Shown: positions 15,330-24,781, counted from the stretch's first letter. The stretch is 38,914 nt of DNA from a bacterium M00.F.Ca.ET.205.01.1.1 (GCA_004791255.1 SRUQ01000020.1:1-38914), one strand, 5' to 3'. Notes: generated by a model from the sequence alone, not told the origin. Program-made: numbers and translations.

Positions 15330-16667
15330 ATGTCGTCCAATCTGTTCAATCCAACCAGGAGGCAGCTGCTCCAGGGCACCGCCGCCCTTGCCGCCGCCGG
15401 TCTTGCCGGTCTTCGCCCCAGCTTCGCCGCTGGTGTCGACTGGAAGCGCTTTGCCGGCACCACGCTCGACGTCAACCTGGTCAAAAGCCCGCGCAGCGAC
15501 ACGCTGCTGAAGAACCTCGCCGAGTTCGAGGACCTGACCGGCATCAAGGTCAATGCGGAGGCGACGCCGGAGCAGCAGCAGCGCCAGAAGACGGTGATTG
15601 AGCTCAGCTCCGGCAAACCGAGCTTCGACGTCGTGCATCTGAGCTACCATGTGCAGAAGCGGCAGTTCGAGAAAGGCGGCTGGCTGGCCGACATTTCCGG
15701 CTACCTCGCCGATCCGAGCCTCACCGATCCGGGGCTGGTCGAAAGCGACTTCGCGGAGGCCGGCATGCAGTTCGCAAAGGACGGCCAGGGCGTGCTGCGT
15801 TCGCTGCCATTCTCGGTCGACTACTGGATTCTCTACTGGAACAAGGAGCTGTTCGAGGCCAAGGGGCTGAAATATCCCGAAAGCTTCGAGCAGTTGGTGG
15901 CGGCCGCCGAGGCGCTCACGGACCCGTCGACCAACACCTACGGCTTCGTCGCCCGCGGCCTCAAGAACGCCAACACGCCGGTGTGGACGTCGCTGATGCT
16001 CGGCTACGACATGACGCCGCTCGGCAGCGACGGCAAGCTGCGCACCACGTCAGCCGAGGCGGTCGAAGCAGCCGGCCTCTACCAGCGGCTGATGACCAAG
16101 GCCGCACCTCCCGGCGTCACCGGCTTCAACTGGGCCGAGGCGCAGTCCGCATTCCTGCAGGGCAAGATCGGCATGTGGTTCGACGGCGTCGGCTTCGCCC
16201 CGCCGATGGAAAACCCGGAAAAGTCGCGGGTGGTCGGCAAGGTCGGCTACGGCGTCATGCCGAAAGGTCCGAAGGCGCATGCCTCCGGCACGTTCGGCGA
16301 CGGCATCGGCGTGACGGCGGCGAGTGAGAAGAAGGAAGCGGCCTATCTGTTCTGCCAGTGGGCGGTATCGCCCGCCATGGGTGCACGCCTGCTGCAGGCC
16401 GGCGCCGGCGTGCCGTTCCGCAAGTCGGTGCTGGAAGACCCCAAGGTGCGCGAAGGCGTCACCATGCCGCCGAGCTGGCTCGATGCCGTGGTCGGCTCCG
16501 GCAATGTCAGCCGGCTGGCGCTGCCGGTCATCATTCCGGTCACCGAGTTCCGCGACACGTTTGGCGTGGCGCTGAGCAACATGATCGCCGGCGCCGATCC
16601 TGCGGACGAGCTGAAAAAGGCCACCGAGCAGTTCCAGCCGGTTCTCGACCGGAGTGAGAAGGGCTGA
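15330..16667 (+). CDS. CUT1-type ABC importer substrate-binding protein
   Basis: Periplasmic solute receptor of 445 residues, of the extracellular solute-binding family 1 that serves sugars and sugar derivatives. A twin-arginine-like signal (PTRRQLLQGTAALAAAGLAG) leads to a likely cleavage near Ala32. The mature part has typical blocks such as DVVHLSYHVQKRQFEKGGWL, YWNKELFEAKGLKYPESFE and GKIGMWFDGVGFAPP. The start at 15330 has GGGAGGAAG directly upstream. The TGA overlaps the next ATG by one base (TGATG). Confidence 0.9.
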   Translation: MSSNLFNPTRRQLLQGTAALAAAGLAGLRPSFAAGVDWKRFAGTTLDVNLVKSPRSDTLLKNLAEFEDLTGIKVNAEATPEQQQRQKTVIELSSGKPSFDVVHLSYHVQKRQFEKGGWLADISGYLADPSLTDPGLVESDFAEAGMQFAKDGQGVLRSLPFSVDYWILYWNKELFEAKGLKYPESFEQLVAAAEALTDPSTNTYGFVARGLKNANTPVWTSLMLGYDMTPLGSDGKLRTTSAEAVEAAGLYQRLMTKAAPPGVTGFNWAEAQSAFLQGKIGMWFDGVGFAPPMENPEKSRVVGKVGYGVMPKGPKAHASGTFGDGIGVTAASEKKEAAYLFCQWAVSPAMGARLLQAGAGVPFRKSVLEDPKVREGVTMPPSWLDAVVGSGNVSRLALPVIIPVTEFRDTFGVALSNMIAGADPADELKKATEQFQPVLDRSEKG

Positions 16668-17605
16668 TGTCCGCCACCACCCCAGAACGGGCCGGGGTGA
16701 CGATCGAAGCCATGGAAGGGAGCCAGCCGGTGCGGCTGGTGCCCAACTACTGGCCTTTCGTCGTTCCCGCACTTGTCGTCGTCGGCGCGGTGATCGTCTT
16801 CCCATGGGCCTTCACGCTGTGGATGAGCGTCAACAGCTGGACGCTCGGCCAGTCGCGAAGCTTTGCCGGGATGGAGAACTATCTGCGCCTGGCGGGCGAT
16901 CCGCGGTTCTGGGAATCGCTGTGGCACACTTTGACCTACACATTCCTGTCGGTGGTCGCGCCGATGTTCTTTGGCACCCTGGCCGCGCTGATCTTCGATG
17001 CCAGGTTTCCGCTGCGCGGCCTGCTGCGGGCCGTCTTCGTGATGCCGATGATGGCGACGCCGGTTGCCGTGGCGCTGGTCTGGACGATGATGTTCCATCC
17101 GCAGCTCGGCGTGCTCAACTATCTCCTGTCGACGGTCGGCATCCCGGCGCAGGAATGGATCTTCAACGCCAACACCGTCATCCCCTCGCTGGTCGCGGTC
17201 GAGACCTGGCAGTGGACGCCGCTGGTGATGCTGATCGTACTCGGCGGGCTGGCCTCGGTGCCGCGCGAGCCGTTCGAGAGCGCCGAGATCGACGGCGCCA
17301 ATGCCTGGCAGCAGTTCCGCTACCTGACCTTGCCGATGATCGCGCCGTTCCTGATGATCGCCGTCATCATCCGCTCCATCGATGCGCTGAAGAGTTTCGA
17401 CATCATCTACGCAATGACCCAGGGCGGGCCGGGCACGGCCTCCGAGACCATCAACATCTACCTCTACAACACCGCCTTCTCCTACTACGACATCGGCTAT
17501 GGCTCGGCGATGGCGGTGGTGTTCTTCGCCGTCATCGTGGCGCTGTCCTTCATCCTCCTGATGCTGCGCCAGCGCTCGCAATGGATCGACCAGGAGGGCA
17601 AATAG
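16667..17605 (+). CDS. CUT1-type ABC importer permease (MalF/UgpA-like)
   Basis: Membrane protein of 312 residues with about six transmembrane segments after a cytoplasmic N-terminus of some 28 residues. The coupling-helix (EAA) loop reads FESAEIDGANAWQQF followed by LTLPMIAP, matching the binding-protein-dependent transport signature, and YAMTQGGPGTASETINIYLY is the conserved C-terminal block. It works with the second permease and the ATPase of the same operon. The second permease starts on the base after its stop. Confidence 0.92.
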   Translation: MSATTPERAGVTIEAMEGSQPVRLVPNYWPFVVPALVVVGAVIVFPWAFTLWMSVNSWTLGQSRSFAGMENYLRLAGDPRFWESLWHTLTYTFLSVVAPMFFGTLAALIFDARFPLRGLLRAVFVMPMMATPVAVALVWTMMFHPQLGVLNYLLSTVGIPAQEWIFNANTVIPSLVAVETWQWTPLVMLIVLGGLASVPREPFESAEIDGANAWQQFRYLTLPMIAPFLMIAVIIRSIDALKSFDIIYAMTQGGPGTASETINIYLYNTAFSYYDIGYGSAMAVVFFAVIVALSFILLMLRQRSQWIDQEGK

Positions 17606-18427
17606 ATGAGCTCACGGCTGCTCAACCGCATGGGCCTGTTGTTCGCGGCGCTGGTTCTCGTCTCGCCGGCGATCCTGTTCTTCCTCTGGATGATCTCGCT
17701 GTCCTTGAAATTCGAGATCGACAACGGCGCCTATCCGCCGATCCTGATCCCCGAGCATTTCGCCTGGTCGAACTATGCCAAGGTGTTCGATGAGAACAAT
17801 TTCCTGCTCTATTTCTGGAACTCGGTGCTGGTGACCGGCACGGCGACGCTGCTGGCGCTCCTGATCGGCGTGCCGGCCGGCTACGGCATCGCCAGACTCA
17901 AGGCGGAACGCTCGGCGGTCGTCATCATGATCGCCCGCATGACGCCGGGGCTCTCCTATCTCATCCCGCTGTTCCTTTTGTTCCAGTGGATCGGCATCCT
18001 CGGCACGCTGTGGCCGCAGATCATCATCCACCTGGTGGTCACGGTGCCGATCGTGGTCTGGGTGATGATCGGCTATTTCGAGACGACGCCTATGGAGTTG
18101 GAAGAGGCGGCCAATATCGACGGCGCCAGCGCCTGGCAGGTGTTCCGCCTGGTGGCGCTGCCCATCGCCAAGCCGGGCATCGTCGTCGCCTTCATCCTGT
18201 CAATCATCTTCTCGTGGAACAATTTCGTCTTCGGCGTGGTGCTCGCCAGCCGCGAGACGCGGACCTTGCCGGTCGCCGTCTACAACATGCTTTCCTATGA
18301 GCAGGTGAGCTGGGGTCCGCTCGCCGCGGCGGCACTGGTGGTGACGCTCCCGGTGCTGGTGCTGACCCTGTTCGCGCAACGGCAGATCGTCGCGGGCCTG
18401 ACCGCCGGCGCGGTCAAGGGCGGTTGA
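17606..18427 (+). CDS. CUT1-type ABC importer permease (MalG/UgpE-like)
   Basis: Membrane protein of 273 residues with six predicted transmembrane segments. The EAA loop is LEEAANIDGASAWQVF followed by LVALPIAKPG, and the WNNFVFGVVLAS block near the C-terminus is typical of MalG-like subunits. It starts directly after the stop of the first permease, so translation is coupled. The ATPase gene follows after 28 bases. Confidence 0.92.
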   Translation: MSSRLLNRMGLLFAALVLVSPAILFFLWMISLSLKFEIDNGAYPPILIPEHFAWSNYAKVFDENNFLLYFWNSVLVTGTATLLALLIGVPAGYGIARLKAERSAVVIMIARMTPGLSYLIPLFLLFQWIGILGTLWPQIIIHLVVTVPIVVWVMIGYFETTPMELEEAANIDGASAWQVFRLVALPIAKPGIVVAFILSIIFSWNNFVFGVVLASRETRTLPVAVYNMLSYEQVSWGPLAAAALVVTLPVLVLTLFAQRQIVAGLTAGAVKGG

Positions 18428-18455
18428 TCCGCCGTCACTCTTTTGGAGACACGCT

Positions 18456-19514
18456 ATGGCATCGGTAACCATCGACAACGTGCAGAAGGCTTTCGGGGCC
18501 ACCAGGATCATCCACGATGTCAGCGTCGACATCGCCGATGGCGAGTTCGTCATCCTGGTCGGGCCGTCGGGCTGCGGAAAGTCGACGCTGCTGCGCATGA
18601 TCGCCGGGCTGGAGACGATTTCGGGCGGCAAGATCGCCATTGGCGAGCGCACCGTGAACGACCTGAGGGCACGGGACCGCAACATCGCCATGGTGTTCCA
18701 GAATTACGCGCTCTATCCGCATATGACGGTGGCCGACAATATGGGCTTCGCGCTCCGCATCAAGAAAGCCGATCCGGCCGACACGGCGAGCCGGGTCAAG
18801 CGGGCGGCAGGCATTCTCGGCCTGGAAAAGCTGCTCGACCGCTATCCGCGCCAGCTGTCCGGCGGCCAGCGCCAGCGCGTCGCCATGGGCCGCGCCATCG
18901 TGCGCGACCCGCAGGTGTTCCTGTTCGACGAGCCGCTCTCCAACCTCGACGCCAAGCTGCGCGTCCAGATGCGGGGCGAGATCAAGGCGCTGCACCAGCG
19001 GCTCGGCACCACCACCATCTATGTCACCCACGACCAGATCGAGGCGATGACCATGGCCGACAAGATCGTGGTGCTGCATGACGGCCTGGTCGAGCAGATC
19101 GGCGCGCCGCTCGACCTCTACGACCGCCCGGCCAATCTGTTCGTTGCCGGCTTCATCGGCTCGCCGTCGATGAACTTCATTCACGGCCACATCGAGGAAG
19201 GCATCTTCCGCAGCACCAGTGGGCTGACGCTGCCGCTGCCGGAAGGCATCGAACCGGCCGAGGCCGCGGGACGCGAACTCGTCTACGGCATTCGCCCCGA
19301 GCATATCAGAGCGACCGGCCAGGGCCTGTCCGGCACCGTCATGCTTTTGGAGGCAACGGGTTCGGAAATATTCGCCACGGTCGATTGCGGCGGCGAAGCG
19401 ATCTCCTGCCTGTTCCGCGAGCGGCTGGCATTGAAGCAGGGCGAGAGCGTGCGCATCGAGGTCGACCGCGCCGCAGCGCATCTGTTCGACGCCAAAACCG
19501 GCCGGCGCATCTGA
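18456..19514 (+). CDS. CUT1-type ABC importer ATPase (MalK/UgpC-like)
   Basis: ATPase of 352 residues with Walker A GPSGCGKST (about 35-43), Q-loop VFQNYALYPHMTV, signature LSGGQRQRVAMGRAI (about 133-147), Walker B VFLFDEPLSNLDA and switch His in YVTHDQIEAMTM. A C-terminal beta-rich (TOBE-like) domain follows from about residue 235, as in MalK and UgpC. It powers the importer encoded just upstream. TTTTGGAGAC before the ATG supplies the ribosome binding site. It is the last gene of the cluster. Confidence 0.93.
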   Translation: MASVTIDNVQKAFGATRIIHDVSVDIADGEFVILVGPSGCGKSTLLRMIAGLETISGGKIAIGERTVNDLRARDRNIAMVFQNYALYPHMTVADNMGFALRIKKADPADTASRVKRAAGILGLEKLLDRYPRQLSGGQRQRVAMGRAIVRDPQVFLFDEPLSNLDAKLRVQMRGEIKALHQRLGTTTIYVTHDQIEAMTMADKIVVLHDGLVEQIGAPLDLYDRPANLFVAGFIGSPSMNFIHGHIEEGIFRSTSGLTLPLPEGIEPAEAAGRELVYGIRPEHIRATGQGLSGTVMLLEATGSEIFATVDCGGEAISCLFRERLALKQGESVRIEVDRAAAHLFDAKTGRRI

Positions 19515-19716
19515 ATATCCAGCGCGAGCCCTTCACAGGAGGCGGCGGATTGGCGAAGGAGTATCCCATGGCCGCCCCGAACTGTTCGGCCGCCCACGAT
19601 GTCAACGTCGCAGCTGCGACTCGACCGACAACGACCCATTGCGGACTTACGCCCAAGAAGGATATGTTGCGACAGCACGCGTAGGCAATCCGCCTCACCA
19701 TCGCGGCGCAAGTTTC

Positions 19717-20013
19717 ATGAAAGAAAATAAGAGATTCTACTCGCTCATGCACGCGGTCTGTGCCGGTCATGGCTATTGTGGAGGAATGCACGGCGACAAG
19801 TTCATGGATGTCATCGATTTTATTCCCCAATCCGGTGATGTTACAGCGGATCAATTCGTCGAATGGGTATTTCTAGCTGAATACGAGAATGAGACTGAGC
19901 GAATGTCTCCCAGATGGGATCGGCATCGCCAGAGGATAAGAGGCTTTTTTGTTGAGCATATGGGATCAGACGCCGTCGATGCCAGCCAACTAAAATGGGA
20001 AGTTGAGGGATGA
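19717..20013 (+). CDS. Hypothetical protein, 98 residues, Cys/His-rich N-terminus
   Basis: No family recognised. The product has a compact cluster of Cys and His near the start (H12, C15, H18, C21, H25 within MHAVCAGHGYCGGMH), then an acidic, helix-rich body, and ends VDASQLKWEVEG. The sequence reads like a real soluble protein, and its codons are AT-richer than the neighbours. The frame is open further upstream, but the ATG at 19717 gives the most protein-like start. The ribosome binding site is poor. The Cys/His cluster might hold a metal, which is inference only. Confidence 0.55.
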   Translation: MKENKRFYSLMHAVCAGHGYCGGMHGDKFMDVIDFIPQSGDVTADQFVEWVFLAEYENETERMSPRWDRHRQRIRGFFVEHMGSDAVDASQLKWEVEG

Positions 20014-20058
20014 ACCAACCCCTTTACCCTGCTTTCCACCCCTTTCGGTCATACCGCA

Positions 20059-20078
20059 TTTATGAGTTCACGGCCTAG
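20059..20078. repeat. Solo copy of an IS-end-like sequence
   Basis: Begins TTTATGAGTT and ends GGCCTAG. It matches 16 of 20 positions with 165-184, which flanks the IS5-type transposase, in the same orientation. No transposase remains beside it, so it may be a leftover end of a deleted or excised element. Confidence 0.35.
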
Positions 20079-20194
20079 TACCGTCGACGATGCAACAGCA
20101 GCTAGGACAGGCCACGTTTGTCACGAAGGGTGGCGTGTCGATGTCGGATTGATCGCCCCGGCCCCGTCGTTCCAGAAAATGAAGGGGCAACGAT

Positions 20195-20623
20195 ATGTCT
20201 GAAAAGGAAGTCTTGTCTGTCATCCGGGGCCAGGAAGACGCAACTGCCAAGGGGGACGCCCGCGCCAATGTCGATGCGATGGACCCGGATGTCGTGGTTT
20301 TCGATCTGCCGCCGCCGCTTGCCTATCGAGGCGAACGGGCCCGCGACATCGAAGGGATAAATGCTTGGTTTGCAACTTGGCGCAACGGCGTCACCGTTCA
20401 CATGGCTGACCCGGAGATCACGATCGAAGGCGATCTTGCTGTGGCCTTCGGGCTGTCGCGCATGACTGGCATCAAGACCGATGGCACAAAGGTCGACTCC
20501 TGGAGCCGGCGAACCATCGTGCTAAGGCGCATCGCCGGTTCTTGGAAAATCATTCACGAACATGCCAGCTTCCCTATGGCAATGGACGGAAGTGGGCGCG
20601 CAGTGACGGATCTCTTGCCATAG
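20195..20623 (+). CDS. SnoaL-like / ketosteroid-isomerase-fold protein
   Basis: The 142-residue product has the NTF2-like pattern of the SnoaL/YybH group. An N-terminal helix (VLSVIRGQEDATAKGD) is followed by ANVDAMDPDVVVFDLPPPL, GINAWFATW, an ITIEGDLAVAFGLSRMTG strand pair, and the terminal SWKIIHEHASFPMAMD. Such proteins are small cone-shaped dimers that act as isomerases or cyclases, or simply bind small molecules. The ATG at 20195 has GGGGCAACG upstream. It stands alone, so no substrate can be suggested. Confidence 0.75.
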   Translation: MSEKEVLSVIRGQEDATAKGDARANVDAMDPDVVVFDLPPPLAYRGERARDIEGINAWFATWRNGVTVHMADPEITIEGDLAVAFGLSRMTGIKTDGTKVDSWSRRTIVLRRIAGSWKIIHEHASFPMAMDGSGRAVTDLLP

Positions 20624-21103
20624 TTCCGGAACGCCTAACGTCCCCAACAGGGATGTCGGCTTTCACGCCGCACGGGTTCGTAGGTGAACGGTCGATTTGG
20701 GGCGCAGAGTCACGTTGCAACTGACATATGCGGGTTTCCAATGGTTTTGGCTGATACCCGGCAAATGGACGCAACATAGAGGGCGCGCTGTGGCCAGCGC
20801 CTCGATTCATGCCGGACGAGAAACTCCGCGCATATTCTGGCCTTTTGGAGCGCGCCTTGAGCTGCCTGCGGATGGCCAGGGGCTTCCCTTGGGTGATTGG
20901 TATACTTTTCAGTCAAGATTTAGGACGCCGCGGACGCGACAAACCCAAGGCGACAGGTGACGCCATCCGGCAACAGCTCTGAAATCCGGCGGCAATTATC
21001 CCCGGAAAGCGCCGAAGGCTGTGACGGGCGCATCCGTCACAGCGCGATCGGGTTGCGCTTGGCAGGCGTTGATGGTTTGTTGCCGGTCAGCGGAGATCAA
21101 GTG
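20624..21103. other. Intergenic stretch, no gene recognised
   Basis: Open frames here have no family resemblance and no good ribosome binding site. On the minus strand, 20637-20700 encodes C-G-V-K-A-D-I-P-V-G-D-V-R. This resembles the K-A-D-I-type tracts produced by dispersed repeats in Mesorhizobium-like genomes, so part of the stretch may be a repeat copy. Confidence 0.4.
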
Positions 21104-21448
21104 ATGCGAGAATCCATGGGTCAAGACGAATACGGGTCGACCAACCCTTTCGATCCCGACGACCTGCCGAATTTGAACGCGATCGGCCCAGCCATCGGCG
21201 GCGGCAATGACTTCGAGAAATACGCGGTCGCCGTGATCATCGTGTTCGGCGCGCTGATCATCGGCGGGCTGATGGCGGCGTCGATGACCTTTGGCCACCG
21301 CAACGGCTTCCTTTTCGCGCTGGGCGGCGCCACGTCGGCCTGGATCTCGGGCAACGCACTGCTGCTCGACCGACCGCGCATCTATGCGCTGTTCGTCGGC
21401 ATCGCTGCGCTGATGCTGATCGCATCGACCATCACGCTGCTTTCGTAG
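21104..21448 (+). CDS. Small membrane protein, unknown function
   Basis: The 114-residue product has an acidic soluble N-terminus of about 40 residues (TNPFDPDDLPNLNAIG) and then three hydrophobic segments: YAVAVIIVFGALIIGGLMAAS, the FLFALGGATSAWISGNALLL region, and IYALFVGIAALMLIASTITLL at the end. The ATG at 21104 has GGAG eight bases upstream; a GTG at 21101 is also possible. The frame is open back to 20957, but the added part is not protein-like. No family is recognised. Confidence 0.65.
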   Translation: MRESMGQDEYGSTNPFDPDDLPNLNAIGPAIGGGNDFEKYAVAVIIVFGALIIGGLMAASMTFGHRNGFLFALGGATSAWISGNALLLDRPRIYALFVGIAALMLIASTITLLS

Positions 21449-21466
21449 CGGACTGCCCAAGGCCGT

Positions 21467-21592
21467 TAGAGCAGTTCAGCGTTTCGCGGAAACGGCGAAC
21501 CGCTCTAACTCTTTGTTTTGACGCAATTCCCAAAGGCAAGCGCCAAGCGCTTGTCCCGGAAAACCACTTCACACTTTTCCTGGAATTGCTCT
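21467..21592. repeat. Palindromic intergenic repeat of rhizobial type
   Basis: The left part (21467-21507) is a near-perfect hairpin: TAGAGCAGTTCAGCGTTTC pairs with GAAACGGCGAACCGCTCTA around GCG, with two mismatches. The right part holds AATTCC...GGAATTGCTCT arms. From general knowledge, sequences of this form are scattered many times through Mesorhizobium-like genomes. It lies between two convergent genes and may also act as a bidirectional terminator. Confidence 0.7.
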
Positions 21593-21597
21593 GGCAG

Positions 21598-23337
21598 CTA
21601 ATACCCCAGTGCCTCGCCAGAGGCGGCGCGGCTGTCGATGGCGCCGTTGTAGCGCGCGCCGCCGCCTTTCTCGATCTCGCCCAGGCTCTTGCCGCCGACC
21701 AATATACCGGCCGCCTGGCCCCAGGTCCGGTCGCTCAAATCGATGTGGTAGCCCATGCTGGCGAGCAGTCTTTCGGTGTCCGGCGACAGGCCGAACGGTT
21801 CGACATAAACCGTGTCCGGCAGCCACTGGTGGTGGATGCGCGGCGCGTCGATCGCCTCCTGGATGTTCATGCCGTGGTCGATGACGTTGACGATGGCTTC
21901 GAGCGTGATGGTGATGATGCGCGAGCCGCCGGGGCTGCCGATGACCATGAAAGGCTTGCCGTCCTTTGCGACGATTGTCGGGCTCATCGACGATAGCGGC
22001 GTCTTCTTCGGCTGGATGGCGTTGGCCTCGCCCTGAACCAGACCGTAGAGATTGGGCACGCCCGGCTTCTGGGTGAAGTCGTCCATCTCGTTGTTGAGCA
22101 GGATGCCGGTGCCATCGGCGACGACACCGGCGCCGAACGAGCCGTTCAGCGTGTAGGTGACGGCGACCGCGTTGCCGTCCTTGTCGATGATCGAATAGTG
22201 CGTGGTCTCCTTCGATTCGCCAAAGCCCTTCGGCATCAAATCCTGCGACACGCCGGCCCGGAACGGATCGATCTTGTCGCGGATGTCCTTCGCGTAATTC
22301 TTGTCGAGCAGCTTCGAGACCGGATTGTCGACGAAATCGGGATCGCCAAGCGCCGAATTGCGGTCGACATAGGCGTGGCGCATGGCTTCGACCATGACAT
22401 GCACCGTCTCGGCCGAACCGGCGCCGAGATAGGACAGCGGATAGAATTCCAGCACGTTGAGGATTTCGCAGATGATGACGCCGCCGGAACTCGGCGGCGG
22501 CGAGGAGGTGATCTCGTAGCCGCGATAGGTGCAGGTCACCGGCTTCAGTTCACGCACCGCATATTGCTCGAAATCGCCCTTGGCTAGGATGCCGCCCTTG
22601 GCGCCGCTTGCCTTTACGATGGCGTCGGCGATGGCGCCCTTGTAAAAGGCATCCGGACCTTTGTCGGAAATTGCCGAGAGTGAAGCCTCCAGGTCGGGCT
22701 GGACGAGCCGCTCGCCAATGCCATAGGGCTTGCCATCGGGTTTCAGGAAGATAGCGGTGGCAGCCGGGTCCTTCGCCAGCCTTTCGGCGCTGCCGGCGAA
22801 AGCGGCGGCGTCGCCCTGGTCGAGGATAAAGCCATCCCTGGCATAGGCAATTGCCGGCGCCATCAGGTCCGGTCGTGAGAGCGTGCCATATTTCTGGCGC
22901 GCCATCTCGAAGCCGGCCACCGAACCCGGCACGCCGACAGCGAGATAGCCGTCGAGGCTGGCGCCCTTCACCGGGTTGCCGTCCTTGTCGAGATACATGG
23001 TTTTTGTCGCCGCCAGCGGCGCGCGCTCGCGGAAATCGAGGAAGGTCGATTTGCCGTCGGCGAAACGGATAGTCATGAAGCCGCCGCCGCCTATGTTGCC
23101 GGCATTGGGATAGACCACGGCCAGAGCGTAGCCGACGGCGACCGCCGCATCGACGGCATTGCCGCCCTTTTTCAGCACTTCGACGCCGACTTCGGACGCC
23201 AGATGCTGTGCGGTCACCACCATGCCATGCTCGCCCTTCACCGGCGCGGGCGAGGCGGCGAAGGCGCTCGCCAGCGGCGCCGCGGCGAAGGCGATGGCGA
23301 GACTGGCGGCGATCAGGGTCCGGCGATTGAATAGCAT
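21598..23337 (-). CDS. ggt: Gamma-glutamyltransferase precursor
   Basis: Periplasmic enzyme that hydrolyses or transfers the gamma-glutamyl group of glutathione and related compounds, made as a proenzyme that cuts itself into two subunits. The start chosen is the ATG at 23337 (GGAG seven bases upstream), giving 579 residues with a clean signal peptide, RRTLIAASLAIAFAAAPLAS, ending near ASAFA. A longer frame from 23391 would bury the signal. The self-cleavage site is E377/T378 in KETTHYS, Thr378 being the nucleophile. The small subunit has NNEMDDFT and GSPGGSRIITI. Length is normal. It stands alone on this strand. Confidence 0.95.
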   Translation of the reverse strand: MLFNRRTLIAASLAIAFAAAPLASAFAASPAPVKGEHGMVVTAQHLASEVGVEVLKKGGNAVDAAVAVGYALAVVYPNAGNIGGGGFMTIRFADGKSTFLDFRERAPLAATKTMYLDKDGNPVKGASLDGYLAVGVPGSVAGFEMARQKYGTLSRPDLMAPAIAYARDGFILDQGDAAAFAGSAERLAKDPAATAIFLKPDGKPYGIGERLVQPDLEASLSAISDKGPDAFYKGAIADAIVKASGAKGGILAKGDFEQYAVRELKPVTCTYRGYEITSSPPPSSGGVIICEILNVLEFYPLSYLGAGSAETVHVMVEAMRHAYVDRNSALGDPDFVDNPVSKLLDKNYAKDIRDKIDPFRAGVSQDLMPKGFGESKETTHYSIIDKDGNAVAVTYTLNGSFGAGVVADGTGILLNNEMDDFTQKPGVPNLYGLVQGEANAIQPKKTPLSSMSPTIVAKDGKPFMVIGSPGGSRIITITLEAIVNVIDHGMNIQEAIDAPRIHHQWLPDTVYVEPFGLSPDTERLLASMGYHIDLSDRTWGQAAGILVGGKSLGEIEKGGGARYNGAIDSRAASGEALGY

Positions 23338-23451
23338 GGCGGTCTCCAGGCGGGAGCGCCTAGAAGACCCTCTGCGGCCAGCCGCGTCCATTCACGAAAT
23401 GCAACCCTGACGAAGCAAATCAGTGAGGGACAATTCCGACTGGCATTCGCC

Positions 23452-24742
23452 TCAGACGATACCGCCCGAACCGCCGGCGACGGCCGGCCGTTCCGCCGCG
23501 ACCTTGGCCCGATAACCGGCCGCCCGGTAGGCGGCGACCGGATCAATGGCGCCGCCTGTCCTTAGCCGTGCGGTGGCCAGGATCGGCTCGACATCGGTGC
23601 GATAGGCGGCCTTCAGCGTCTGCGTCGCCATCAGCGCGTCATTGCCCTCCTGGAAGCCTTCCAGCGCCTTGCGGTCGACCAGCAGCGCCTGCGCGTAGGC
23701 GCGCTGCACCTCGACTGCCGACAGCATCAAGCTTTCGATCGGATCTGTGACGTTGTGGCTCTGGTCGAGCATGTGGGCGGGGTCGAACCCCTCGGCGCCG
23801 GAGAGTTCGGCATCGACCAGTTCGTTGAAGACCAGGAACAGCCGGTACGGGTCGATCGAGCCGGCATCGAGGTCGTCATCGCCATACTTCGAATCGTTGA
23901 AGTGAAAGCCGCCGAGTTTCTTGAACTGGATCAGCCGGGAGACGATCATCTCGATGTTGACGTTCGGCGCGTGGTGGCCAAGGTCGACCAGGCAGAACGC
24001 CTTGTCGCCCAGCTCCTTTGAAATCATGTAGTTGGTGCCCCAGTCCTGGACCACGGTGGAATAGAAGGCCGGCTCGTACATCTTGTGTTCGCTGAACAGC
24101 TTCCAGTCCGCGGGCAGCCCGGCATAGACTTGCTTCATGGCATCGAGATAGCGCTCGAACGCCTTGGCGAAATTGACCTGGCCGGGGAAGTTCGAGCCGT
24201 CGCCGATCCACACTGTCAGCGCCTTGGAGCCCAACGTCTTGCCGATCTCGATGCATTCGAGATTGTGCTCGACGGCCTGGCGACGGGTGCCGGCATCGGC
24301 ATGCGACAGCGAGCCGAATTTGTAGGAAAGCTTCTGGTCCCTGGCGTCGGAAAAGGTGTTGGAGTTCATGGCGTCGAAGCCAAGGCCGAAGCGCGAAGCC
24401 GCCTGCTTCAGCCGGTTCGGATCGGCCTTATCCCAGGGAATGTGCAGCGACACGGTCGGCGTCGCCTGCGTCAACTGCTGGATGACGGCGCAATCCTCGA
24501 TCTTGTCGAAGATATCGCGCGGCTCGCCGGCGCCGGGAAAACGGGCAAAGCGGGTGCCGCCGGTGCCGACGCCCCAGGACGGGATCGCCACGGCGAATTT
24601 TTCCACCTTGTCCCGGATCGCATCGATGGCGATGCCGCGCCGGTCGAGGCGCTCGCCGAGCGAGGCGTAGTCACGCTCGAGGTCGGCCTTGCGCGCGGCG
24701 TTTTGACTGGCGACGACGTCAGCGGAGATGATCGTTTCAGAC
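23452..24742 (-). CDS. rhaI: L-rhamnose isomerase (rhizobial/pseudomonad type, TTG start)
   Basis: Converts L-rhamnose to L-rhamnulose in the cytosol. The product (about 430 residues) is a TIM-barrel sugar isomerase with VAIPSWGVGTGGTRFARF, VSLHIPWDKADP and SEHKMYEPAFYSTV. Metal-site blocks are LVDLGHHAPNVNIE and FHFNDSKYGDDDLDAG. The start is a TTG whose first base is at 24744 on the minus strand, with GGGAGG eight bases upstream; the first residues are then M-S-E-T-I-I-S-A, as in relatives. It follows rhaD on the same strand, matching the rhaDI order of Rhizobium leguminosarum. A repeat lies between the two genes. Confidence 0.92.
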
Positions 24743-24781
24743 AAGTGCTGTTCCTCCCAGGATTACGTTCGGCCGGCGCTG

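Noticed and set aside
19568..19684. A 38-codon open frame with AAGGAG six bases before the ATG
   Set aside because: The ribosome binding site is good, but the sequence resembles no protein and it looks like random intergenic DNA. It could be revisited with ribosome profiling.
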